This document shows positions 29,124-36,398 of a DNA stretch of 64,000 nucleotides, in pieces. A program made the position numbers and the translations under genes. Numbering within the stretch: the first letter of the stretch is position 1; every line of letters starts with the position of its first letter. Source of the stretch: Pseudoalteromonas sp. T1lg23B (GTDB lineage Bacteria; Pseudomonadota; Gammaproteobacteria; Enterobacterales; Alteromonadaceae); the NCBI RefSeq assembly GCF_002964665.1, contig NZ_PQBZ01000034.1, forward strand, positions 434,429 through 498,428. The letters are read 5' to 3'. The notes under the pieces were generated by a model. That model saw nothing but the letters and a program-made list of their open reading frames with translations, was not told where the DNA came from and made no database searches.

Positions 29124-29717
29124 TTAATCCACTTCTAGCTTCTCCTGTTCAAGTGAGTGCTGAAGCATGACAATTTGTTGTTCGCACAAATGAGTATAGT
29201 GAAGGTATGCATATTTGTTGAACTGATTGGATAATGCGTTCATAAAACCGTGGTTGTACCGTGTTCTAGTGCAACTAACATTCGTCATTTTCTTCAGCGT
29301 TTGTATTACTGGCGTGAGTTCAAAATGCGCTTCTTGTTGCGGAAACAATAGATCTACCTGACATTTTGGCTGTACATCCACATAGTTTCTGATTTGTCCG
29401 GGGTAAAATCCGATAAGTTTGGCTGGCTGATTACTTTTCATATTTGCGATAGCACGCCATGCAGCAGAAGCACCGGCACTGAAAGCAATAACAAGCTGTG
29501 GAGAGTGTAATGTAATCGCCCTTTCAACTTTGCTCATATAATTATCATGACCAACCGTATTGACGAATTGCGCATACACTTCTTCTTCGTTGCGCTGGCG
29601 TATAGATTGTTTTGTTTCATATGGGGAACAAATGACAATGTCACCGACTAGTTCATTGGCAAAGGCGTCCAAATTGGCCGTATGGCCAAATATATCACTG
29701 ACTATTAGCGTTACCAT
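29124..29717 (-). CDS. Small alpha/beta hydrolase, dienelactone hydrolase-like
   Basis: A 197-residue cytosolic protein with an alpha/beta-hydrolase outline: an N-terminal strand MVTLIVSDIFG, a nucleophile-elbow-like segment VIAFSAGASAAW (Ser in FSAGAS), FPQQEAHFE where the acid is expected, and YNHGFMN as the catalytic His segment. The NHGF(M)N context is typical of dienelactone hydrolases. The elbow is less regular than the usual GxSxG, having Ala-Phe before Ser. It is the first gene of the operon with the acetoacetate decarboxylase-like and FAD oxidoreductase genes. Its substrate is unknown. Confidence 0.6.
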   Translation of the reverse strand: MVTLIVSDIFGHTANLDAFANELVGDIVICSPYETKQSIRQRNEEEVYAQFVNTVGHDNYMSKVERAITLHSPQLVIAFSAGASAAWRAIANMKSNQPAKLIGFYPGQIRNYVDVQPKCQVDLLFPQQEAHFELTPVIQTLKKMTNVSCTRTRYNHGFMNALSNQFNKYAYLHYTHLCEQQIVMLQHSLEQEKLEVD

Positions 29718-30071
29718 ATCGATCTATCCTTTTTTATAAGTAGGTATTGCTTATAAGATGAAATGTTACGCCAACTCTTTATTTTACATGATAAAGATAT
29801 CAATGTATAACAAACCGAGTACCCATTATTGCTTGCATATCCATTGTCAACGGGCTCATATATCTTATCAATTTTTTTAGCTGGCTCTTTAAATCTAGCA
29901 GTGCGAACACATTTGTACACACTTTTAAAATGAATATTTTACATGCCGATTAATGATTAAAATATGACTGTTTTAAAACATTTTTGGTGGTGTTTTCGCT
30001 ATGTCAAACACCACCGCATTAAGCCCTTAGTGGGAACTTAGAAACGTAATAAAAACACGCGCTCCTTTCAC
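29718..30071. other. Intergenic region with hairpin, between ccoG and the hydrolase operon
   Basis: These 354 bases hold the hydrolase operon promoter and the ccoG 3' end. A 69-codon minus-strand frame (29711-29920) overlapping the hydrolase start was rejected for lack of protein-like features. The only clear structure is the hairpin listed at 29986-30015, plus a TGTTTTAAAACA palindrome at 29970-29981. Confidence 0.5.
29986..30015 (-). terminator. 10-bp hairpin downstream of ccoG
   Basis: GGTGGTGTTT pairs perfectly with AAACACCACC around a 10-base loop, 57 bases beyond the ccoG stop. The minus-strand flank is A-rich rather than T-rich, so it is an atypical terminator or a 3'-end stabiliser. 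Confidence 0.4.
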
Positions 30072-31454
30072 TTATTCACTGTAAAAATAACTTGTCTTGT
30101 CAAGTTGAATGGTACTGTCTTCAACTGAGCTAACAATAAAAGTGACTTTGTGAACTTTGTGCTTGAGGTAATACTGATCTGCGCTAATGGTTACAGGAAC
30201 CAATAACATCTGACCTGCTGCAATTTTGATATTACTCGGTGCAACGAGATTTGCCCCATAGAAACCATTTAGCCCTATGTTATAGTGCAAGGTCTGTTGG
30301 CTTTTATTAATAATACTCAAAGTGTATGGGTTCTCGACGATTCCTCTATAATCCAAGCGATACAGTACATTTCGGTCTCTAATTACCGATACTTCTAGTG
30401 GCGTTCTAAGTACTAGCCACAACGCCATTGTGGCAATGACGACCAAAGTTAGCATGGCATACCCAATCAGTTTAAAGCGAAATAGTTTGGTCTGTTTTCC
30501 CGCTATCTGATTCTCACTTTTGTAGCTGATCAGGCCTTTTTTATAGCCAAATTTATCCATGGTTTGATCACATGCATCAACGCATAACCCGCAGTTAATA
30601 CACTCATATTGCAGGCCGTTACGGATATCGATCCCCGCTGGGCAGACTTCGACACATAGATTGCAATCCACACAATCTCCTAAACCGAGTGACGACGGGT
30701 TATCCTTTCTTTTACGACGACCACGCTGCTCTCCACGCAGGGCGTCATAACTTACCACCAGCGTGTCTTTATCAAACATGACAGACTGAAAACGTGAATA
30801 TGGACATGCCACTGTACACATTTTTTCTCTTAAAAACCCTGCATTGCCATAAGTGCACAGTGTGAACAAGAATACCCAGAAACAGATTAATCCCGACCAC
30901 TGCAAGGAAAGCATATCGCCATATAGGGTCGTTACAGGCACAAAATAAGCCATGAAAGATGTTGCGCTGAACAAGGACATAAACAGCCAAATACTGTGCT
31001 TAGTAAGCTTCTTTCGTATTTTGCTCAAATCCCAATCGCCTTTATCCATCTTAATGCGCTGATTACGGGTGCCCTCCACTTTGTGTTCGACCCATGTAAA
31101 CATCAACATCCAAACCGTTTGTGGACAAATAAACCCGCACCAAACTCGGCCCAACCAATTGGTAACAAAAAAGAGTGCAAAAGCGCCAGCCATAAACAAC
31201 CAGGCTAGCAACATAAAATCTTGAGGCAAAAATGTGGCGCTAAAAATCCGAAATTGCTGGTGTGCAACATCGAATAGGATAGCTTGCTGCCCTTGATAGT
31301 TGAGCCAAGGGAGACCTACAAAGATCAATATCAGAAACCAGCTTAAATAGCGCCTGATACGCTGAAAATATCCCTTTTGTTCACGGATATAAATCGGCCC
31401 TGAGGTTTTATAGGGCTTGATGATGAGATCTTCTTCTTTGATGTCAAACTTCAT
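30072..31454 (-). CDS. ccoG: CcoG/FixG/RdxA family copper-iron-sulfur membrane protein
   Basis: CcoG is a membrane ferredoxin-like protein needed for assembly of cbb3-type cytochrome oxidase, probably by reducing Cu(II) for insertion. The 460-residue product has several membrane helices with a VWCGFICPQTVWM motif. Two 4Fe-4S motifs follow (CVDCNLCVEVCPAG and CINCGLCVDACDQ), a late membrane helix, and a C-terminal Ig-like FixG domain. I place the start at the ATG at 31454. The longer frame would start inside a sigma-54 promoter (31498-31513). Unlike most ccoG genes it is not beside ccoNOQP. Its promoter and neighbour suggest control by the adjacent sigma-54 activator, so this may be a specialised second copy. 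Confidence 0.9.
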   Translation of the reverse strand: MKFDIKEEDLIIKPYKTSGPIYIREQKGYFQRIRRYLSWFLILIFVGLPWLNYQGQQAILFDVAHQQFRIFSATFLPQDFMLLAWLFMAGAFALFFVTNWLGRVWCGFICPQTVWMLMFTWVEHKVEGTRNQRIKMDKGDWDLSKIRKKLTKHSIWLFMSLFSATSFMAYFVPVTTLYGDMLSLQWSGLICFWVFLFTLCTYGNAGFLREKMCTVACPYSRFQSVMFDKDTLVVSYDALRGEQRGRRKRKDNPSSLGLGDCVDCNLCVEVCPAGIDIRNGLQYECINCGLCVDACDQTMDKFGYKKGLISYKSENQIAGKQTKLFRFKLIGYAMLTLVVIATMALWLVLRTPLEVSVIRDRNVLYRLDYRGIVENPYTLSIINKSQQTLHYNIGLNGFYGANLVAPSNIKIAAGQMLLVPVTISADQYYLKHKVHKVTFIVSSVEDSTIQLDKTSYFYSE

Positions 31455-31497
31455 AGTACGTCTGCTTGTATTTGTTAATATCGAATACAAGCGTTTT

Positions 31498-31513
31498 TGC
31501 AACTTTCAGACCA
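31498..31513 (-). promoter_or_regulatory. Sigma-54 (-24/-12) promoter of ccoG
   Basis: Read on the minus strand, TGGTCTGAAAGTTGCA matches the sigma-54 pattern TGG-N8-TTGCA, with the essential GG and GC exactly in register. It lies about 45 bases ahead of the ccoG ATG and about 80-100 bases downstream of tandem activator-like sites, the geometry expected for enhancer-dependent transcription. Confidence 0.75.
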
Positions 31514-31574
31514 GAGTGAAACTTAATATAAGATACTGAATTAAAATAATTTATAATAACACAAAGAAAGTGAA

Positions 31575-31612
31575 CTCGTTAAATATCACGAATATACGTT
31601 ATATATCACGAT
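31575..31612. promoter_or_regulatory. Tandem enhancer-like sites upstream of ccoG
   Basis: Two copies of CGTTAWATATCACGA (31577-31591 and 31597-31611) are spaced 20 bp centre to centre, two helical turns. Each is a degraded dyad of the form CTCGTGA-N4-TCACGAG. The second copy overlaps the last codons of the sigma-54 activator gene. The same motif occurs upstream of that gene at 33049-33066, so the activator itself is the likely binder. Confidence 0.65.
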
Positions 31613-33041
31613 TTCTTTCTATACCAAGCTTCTTCATTTTTGAACGTAGGGTACTTTCATTCAATCCTAACTTATTTGCTGCGCCATTGACCCCTGCCAC
31701 TTTCCAGCTACAGGATTCCAACACCAATAAAATATGCGCTCGTTGCGCCTGCTCTAATGATAGATCTTGTTTCGGCTCATGCCATGGCACTGTTGCTTGT
31801 GATGATAAGGGTTGGGACAACTGTATTAATTTAGACGCGCTTAAAATGGCCTCTCGTTCTAATACATTCTGTAACTCACGAATATTACCGGGCCAGTCGT
31901 AGCGCTGAAGTTTGCTCAGTGCGCTTTTCGACACTCCTGTAAAATGCTTACCCAATCGCTTATTCAACTGCTTTGTTATATTGGCACATAGTACAGGTAT
32001 ATCCTCTTTGCGCTCTCTTAGCGCGGGCACATGGATGGGAAACACGTTTAGCCTGTAATACAAATCCATACGAAAGCTTCCCTGCTCTACCATCTGCCAT
32101 AATGATCTATTAGTTGCAGCGATAATACGGATGTCTACAGAAATAGTTTGACTGCCACCGACCCGCTCAAACTCTTGCTCTTGCAGCACGCGCAACAATT
32201 TACTTTGTGCTTCTTGAGACAACTCACCAACTTCATCTAGAAATAAGGTGCCATTGTTTGCCAGTTCAAATCGCCCTTTGCGACGTTCATTGGCGCCAGT
32301 AAAAGCGCCTTTTTCGTGACCAAATAGCTCAGATTCTAGTAAGCTAGGTGTAAATGCGGCACAATTAACTCGAACAAAGGATTGCTTTGAACGCGTGCTC
32401 AACCGGTGTAGGTTTCTCGCTACCAGTTCTTTGCCCGTACCATTTTCTCCTTGAATAAGCACCGTGCTGTTGGTTTGGCTCACAAGCTCTATTTGCGCTA
32501 GCATTGCTTTAAAAATGTGACTACTGCCCACCAAACCAGATTCTTGCCAATCCTGATTAAGCTCAGCAAGCAAGTAAGCATTTTCATCTTGAAGTTGTTG
32601 ACTCAATAGCTGAACTTTATCTAGAGCATTACGCAAGGCCTGCTCGGTTTCGTGCTGTTTAGATACATCTCGAAATATCGCAACAGCCCCAATCAGCTTA
32701 CCCTCTCTGTAAATGGGCGTCGAAGTGTACTCGACCGGAAAACTTGAGCCATCCTTGCGCCAGAAAACTTCGTCCTTCACCTGACGGCGTATGCCATCAA
32801 ACATAGTGCAATAAATTTGACATTGATCAGCGGGATAAGGCGTGCCATCAGCATGGCTATGATGATGATATTGATGTATTTTTTTACCAAGTAGCTCTTC
32901 TGCTCGCCATCCTGTCATACGCTCTGCAGCAGGGTTCACGAACACTGCATTACCTGACAGGTCAAACCCGTAAATCCCCTCTCCAACTGCATTTAATAGC
33001 AGTTCAGAATCGCCTAAAAAATGATTGACTATACTTGTCAT
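31599..33041 (-). CDS. PAS-domain sigma-54-dependent transcriptional activator
   Basis: A 480-residue enhancer-binding protein. An N-terminal PAS domain (about 10-130) is followed by a coiled segment, then an AAA+ domain (about 165-395) with Walker A GENGTGKE, the sigma-54 contact loop GAFTGA, Walker B TLFLDEVGEL, and GNIRELQN. A Fis-type helix-turn-helix ends the protein (about 440-475, AANKLGLNESTLRSKMKKLG). It should activate sigma-54 RNA polymerase. The PAS cleft has several Cys and His residues (CQIYC, HQYHHHSHADG) that could bind a metal or heme, which is speculative. A strong GAGGTG precedes the ATG. The likely target is ccoG downstream, through the sites at 31575-31612, with autoregulation through 33049-33066. 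Confidence 0.92.
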   Translation of the reverse strand: MTSIVNHFLGDSELLLNAVGEGIYGFDLSGNAVFVNPAAERMTGWRAEELLGKKIHQYHHHSHADGTPYPADQCQIYCTMFDGIRRQVKDEVFWRKDGSSFPVEYTSTPIYREGKLIGAVAIFRDVSKQHETEQALRNALDKVQLLSQQLQDENAYLLAELNQDWQESGLVGSSHIFKAMLAQIELVSQTNSTVLIQGENGTGKELVARNLHRLSTRSKQSFVRVNCAAFTPSLLESELFGHEKGAFTGANERRKGRFELANNGTLFLDEVGELSQEAQSKLLRVLQEQEFERVGGSQTISVDIRIIAATNRSLWQMVEQGSFRMDLYYRLNVFPIHVPALRERKEDIPVLCANITKQLNKRLGKHFTGVSKSALSKLQRYDWPGNIRELQNVLEREAILSASKLIQLSQPLSSQATVPWHEPKQDLSLEQAQRAHILLVLESCSWKVAGVNGAANKLGLNESTLRSKMKKLGIERNRDI

Positions 33042-33048
33042 TATGCAC

Positions 33049-33066
33049 CTCGCGAAATATCACGAG
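33049..33066. promoter_or_regulatory. Activator-type operator upstream of the sigma-54 regulator gene
   Basis: CTCGCGA-AATA-TCACGAG is a 7+4+7 dyad with one mismatch, ending eight bases before the regulator ATG on the minus strand. A poorer copy (ATATATCACCA, 33070-33080) lies beside it. The core AATATCACGA matches the two sites upstream of ccoG, suggesting autoregulation. Confidence 0.6.
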
Positions 33067-33116
33067 ATAATATATCACCACCAAGCCAACAAAGCTCAAT
33101 AATAATCACTGCATTT

Positions 33117-34079
33117 TTAACCAAACTGAGCCCTGTACTCATTGAGCGTTTTTCCATATTGTTCTTTAAAGATGCGATTAAAAGAACCGATGTCCTGATA
33201 CCCTAGCTGCCACGCTATGTCATTCGTATTCATGCGTGTAGTACGCAACAGCTGTTTTGCTTTTTCCAATCTGGCTAATCTCACATAATTTGCAGGCGTG
33301 AGACCTATTTGTTTTTGAAAGCGGCGGATTAACGTTCGTTCACTCACACTCAGTTGCTTAGCCATCAAGTCCACCGTTAATGTCTCGGATAAATTATTTT
33401 TGATGTAATTTTGTAAGGCCAGCAACCGCTCATCCTGATGTAGCTCAAATGCACCTATTTGCATATAAGGTTGCTGCGATGTTGTAAGTTCGGGAATGGC
33501 CAACCAAGACGCTAATTCATCCGCAAGCTCAATGCCACAGGTTTGACGAATAAAATGAAGCATCATGGGAAAGTAGCACTGTGCGGCCCCTGATGTGATC
33601 ACCTTACCATCTTGCAAATACACTTTCTCCTGACTGACTTTCAACTGCGGAAAATAACGCTGATAGAAAGCCTTCAGCCACCAGCTACTGGTTACATGAT
33701 ATGGGTCTAAAAAACCACTGGTTGCTAAGTAGCACACCGATGTACAAGTCGCAATCGTATATTCACTGTTCTGAGCGAGCCTGTGGATTTGCTCTCGATA
33801 AGGTGCAAATACCTGACATGCATGCCACAACTTTTGTTGACCTTCGAATTGGCTGCCAATCCACAGCATAACGTCAGCGTGATGCAGATCAGCCAATTTG
33901 ACATCACAAGTCATTTCCAAGCCCTGACTCGTCCTTACCTTGTTGGTCTCAATACCCACTAATTGCCAACTAAACAACGGCTTTTTCGCCAAGGTGTTAG
34001 CAACATTAAAGATGTCAATTACGCCCGTGATACCGGTTGCTAACGCACGGTCAGGGCAAATAATCGCTACGTGATACAT
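33117..34079 (-). CDS. GlxA-type transcriptional regulator (DJ-1/PfpI domain plus AraC helix-turn-helix)
   Basis: A 320-residue regulator. Residues 1-190 form a DJ-1/PfpI-like domain (MYHVAIICPDRALATGITG, ADVMLWIGSQ, TCTSVCYLATSGFLD) with a Cys at the usual nucleophile-elbow position. Residues 220-320 form an AraC-type DNA-binding domain (VDLMAKQLSVSERTLIRRF, DIAWQLGYQDIGSFNRIFK). Such proteins usually activate catabolic or stress genes in response to small nitrogen compounds. The gene is divergent from a MAPEG-like membrane protein gene, with a perfect 16-bp palindrome between them, so that gene may be its target. The ligand is unknown. Confidence 0.9.
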   Translation of the reverse strand: MYHVAIICPDRALATGITGVIDIFNVANTLAKKPLFSWQLVGIETNKVRTSQGLEMTCDVKLADLHHADVMLWIGSQFEGQQKLWHACQVFAPYREQIHRLAQNSEYTIATCTSVCYLATSGFLDPYHVTSSWWLKAFYQRYFPQLKVSQEKVYLQDGKVITSGAAQCYFPMMLHFIRQTCGIELADELASWLAIPELTTSQQPYMQIGAFELHQDERLLALQNYIKNNLSETLTVDLMAKQLSVSERTLIRRFQKQIGLTPANYVRLARLEKAKQLLRTTRMNTNDIAWQLGYQDIGSFNRIFKEQYGKTLNEYRAQFG

Positions 34080-34100
34080 GTGTCAGTTTTACCATTTAAA

Positions 34101-34116
34101 GTGTCATTAATGACAC
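34101..34116. promoter_or_regulatory. Perfect 16-bp palindrome GTGTCATTAATGACAC
   Basis: The palindrome lies in the 96-base divergent region, 21 bases from the GlxA-type regulator start and 59 from the MAPEG-like start. It is a candidate operator for control of either gene. Its perfect symmetry suggests a dimeric binder. Confidence 0.55.
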
Positions 34117-34175
34117 GTTAGCTTGATTAGCATCTGAGGTAAAGTAAATTAAGTTATCAACAAGAGGTTGTAGTT

Positions 34176-34601
34176 ATGTGGGTTCACTATCCAATTATGT
34201 TTTTGATTTTATTGATGTGCTTTTTATGGTTGCTGACAGCGGGCTTACGTATTTCCGCTTTTAGGCGGAAACGAGTTTCCGCCTATGACATCCAATTTGT
34301 AGAAAAGCGTAACTTTGCGCAAACAACTACACTGGCAGGTAATAGCTATGACAATCAGTTTCAGCAATCAACGCTCTTTATTGTGTTGCTATGTTTACTA
34401 GAACAACAGAACATCGAGGGGCACTTTTGGTTCTTGGTGAGTACGTTCTTTGTAGTTGCGCGTTACTGGCATTGCTTTGAACACATCGTGTGTCGCAACC
34501 TATTAATGCGAACCATCGCTTTTGCACTGGCTAGTAGTTGTTTCTTTATCGCATGGTTTGCATACCTGTATATCAATATCACTGGTATCGTCTCACCTTA
34601 A
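34176..34601 (+). CDS. MAPEG family membrane protein
   Basis: A 141-residue integral membrane protein with about four hydrophobic helices. The segment GNSYDNQFQQSTLFIVLLCLL and the following VVARYWHCFEHI resemble the conserved N..E..P.F and ARI.H elements of MAPEG proteins. MAPEG (membrane-associated proteins in eicosanoid and glutathione metabolism) members include glutathione transferases and peroxidases, and many bacterial members are uncharacterised. An early loop is encoded by a strongly palindromic stretch (34252-34285). It is divergent from a GlxA-type regulator that may control it. The family call is moderately confident; the enzymatic role is unknown. Confidence 0.65.
   Translation: MWVHYPIMFLILLMCFLWLLTAGLRISAFRRKRVSAYDIQFVEKRNFAQTTTLAGNSYDNQFQQSTLFIVLLCLLEQQNIEGHFWFLVSTFFVVARYWHCFEHIVCRNLLMRTIAFALASSCFFIAWFAYLYINITGIVSP
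34252..34285 (+). repeat. Triple TTTCCGC/GCGGAAA inverted repeats inside the MAPEG gene
   Basis: TTTCCGC (34252-34258), GGCGGAAA (34264-34271) and TTTCCGCC (34276-34283) can form two mutually exclusive hairpins. The second is an 11-bp perfect stem TAGGCGGAAAC/GTTTCCGCCTA with only GA between the arms (34262-34285). It codes for a basic loop (RRKRVS). Confidence 0.75.
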
Positions 34602-34706
34602 CACCTTTGAGCAGGTTAAATGCTGGGTTTTAAAAGGACTTTTAGCCCAGCCCTAAACAATGATAAAATAGCGGCTTGCTATAAATTCAACGCCTAGGTC
34701 ATATTT

Positions 34707-36146
34707 TTGAATACTTCTACCTACATTCCAGAGTCATTTTTAGCTGACGTTAAGAGCTATATTCCTGATCACCTAACGATAGAAGATTTCGTAAAGGCTT
34801 GCCAAAGCCCTCTACGACGTTCTGTTCGCGTCAACACTTTAAAAATGTCGGTTGTAGAGTTTGAACAATATTGCCACGCTAATGATTGGCATATTGAACC
34901 TGTTCCTTGGTGCGATAATGGATTTTGGTTAATACGCCCTGACGCAGAAGAAGAGAAGTTACCCATAGGCAACACCGAACTACACCTCAGTGGCTGTATT
35001 TATGTACAAGAAGCGAGCTCTATGTTGCCACCTATGGCATTAGCTCACGCACTTGAGGATAGTCAGTTTGTGTTAGATATGGCAGCCGCACCTGGCTCCA
35101 AAACATCACAATTAGCGGCGATGATGGACAATCAAGGTGTTCTGATTGCCAACGAACTCTCATCCTCACGCGTTAAGGTGCTGGCGGCTAATATGAAGCG
35201 AATGGGCGTTGCCAACTGTGCGTTATCTCATTTTAACGGTACAATCTTTGGCGACTATATGTTTGAGTGCTTCGACAGCATTTTACTAGACGCTCCTTGC
35301 TCTGGTGAAGGTACAGTTAGAAAGGATGCTGATGCGCTAAAAAACTGGTCACTCCAATCAAATATCGATATTAGCGATGTTCAAAAACAACTGATCCGCA
35401 GCGCATTTTTCGCATTGAAACCTGGCGGCACACTGGTTTACTCAACTTGTACGCTCACACCGATAGAAAACCAAGCCGTCTGCGCTTATTTGCTAGAACA
35501 GTTTAAAGGGTTCATCGAAATCGAGCCGTTGGATAAGCTATTTGAAGGCGCGCAAAGAGCCACCACAGAGCAAGGGTATTTGCACGTATGGCCACAAATT
35601 TTTGATAGTGAGGGCTTTTTTATCGCCAGATTTAAAAAGACTGGCTCTGTCGATAATCCAGAACAAAAAATAAAGAAAGGTGTATTTCCGTTTACCCCTA
35701 CCGACAGCAAATTGCACAATACGTTCCATGCTTACATCAAAAAGCATTTTGGTATCAAAGTGTTAAATGGCACTTTGATGACCCGAGATAAGGAGTTATG
35801 GTTGTTCCCTGAGGGTTTGGAACAGCTGCAAAATAAAATAAAGTACGCCAGATTGGGCATACAGATTGGCACGACCCACAAAAATGGCGTACGTCTGGAG
35901 CATGAATTTGCCACTGCTCTTGGCCATTACGCGAATGACAATACCCTCGCCATGAGCCAACAACAAGCCTGTGATTACTTTCAAGGAAAGGACATCCGTC
36001 TTGCACAACCCACAACAAAGACTGGTGAAGTTATTTTGACTCTGTGTGGTGCTCCCGTTGGCTTAGGAAAATGGCAGAAGAATAAAATAAAAAACAGTTT
36101 ACCGCGTGATTTAGTGAGTAATGCGCAGTTGATAACTTGGGTATAA
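34707..36146 (+). CDS. rsmF: 16S rRNA (cytosine-1407 C5) methyltransferase
   Basis: RsmF (YebU) methylates C1407 of 16S rRNA in the 30S subunit using S-adenosylmethionine. The 479-residue length equals that of E. coli RsmF. The SAM-binding segment is [17 protein letters not shown]. The two catalytic cysteines are in [13 protein letters not shown] and [16 protein letters not shown]-terminal RNA-binding domains end in a PUA-like fold. The start is a TTG at 34707 with AGG eight bases before it; no ATG lies nearer the family start (YIPESFL). It appears monocistronic. The nearest good terminator is 200 bases downstream. Confidence 0.93.
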   Translation: MNTSTYIPESFLADVKSYIPDHLTIEDFVKACQSPLRRSVRVNTLKMSVVEFEQYCHANDWHIEPVPWCDNGFWLIRPDAEEEKLPIGNTELHLSGCIYVQEASSMLPPMALAHALEDSQFVLDMAAAPGSKTSQLAAMMDNQGVLIANELSSSRVKVLAANMKRMGVANCALSHFNGTIFGDYMFECFDSILLDAPCSGEGTVRKDADALKNWSLQSNIDISDVQKQLIRSAFFALKPGGTLVYSTCTLTPIENQAVCAYLLEQFKGFIEIEPLDKLFEGAQRATTEQGYLHVWPQIFDSEGFFIARFKKTGSVDNPEQKIKKGVFPFTPTDSKLHNTFHAYIKKHFGIKVLNGTLMTRDKELWLFPEGLEQLQNKIKYARLGIQIGTTHKNGVRLEHEFATALGHYANDNTLAMSQQQACDYFQGKDIRLAQPTTKTGEVILTLCGAPVGLGKWQKNKIKNSLPRDLVSNAQLITWV

Positions 36147-36398
36147 CTTGAAGATATCTTTTGGGTATTTTTAGATTAAATCGGCATATAAAAGATAATC
36201 AATTGATTTATATTAACTTTAAATATATTTCATATGTTTGTAAGTTTTGTGAATAGTTAACTACACTTAAGTTACTTTCTACTTCTCCCTAATGTATAGA
36301 AGGTGTTTTTAAGTAACGCATTGGCTCATATGAGCCATCCCCTAAACCCAGAGCATCCCTTTGCTCTGGGTCTTTTTTTGCTTAACATTTATCAACAA
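36147..36398 (+). other. AT-rich intergenic region with possible small RNA
   Basis: Between rsmF and the ALDH gene. It contains a possible promoter around TTGTAA...TACACT (roughly 36240-36270), a perfect palindrome GGCTCATATGAGCC (36323-36336) and a strong plus-strand terminator (36346-36378). Together they could define a roughly 100-nt untranslated RNA, but a long rsmF 3' UTR explains the terminator equally well. Confidence 0.35.
36346..36378 (+). terminator. Strong rho-independent terminator
   Basis: The 9-bp stem ACCCAGAGC/GCTCTGGGT (36346-36354 and 36363-36371) has an 8-base loop and is followed by TCTTTTTTT. It ends plus-strand transcription from rsmF or from a small RNA upstream, before the convergent ALDH gene. 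Confidence 0.85.

Noticed and set aside
29711..29920. 69-codon minus-strand frame upstream of the small hydrolase
   Set aside because: It overlaps the hydrolase start, lacks a ribosome binding site and has no protein-like features.
31455..31502. 16-codon extension of ccoG starting with TTG
   Set aside because: It begins inside the sigma-54 promoter and would lie upstream of or at the expected transcript start.
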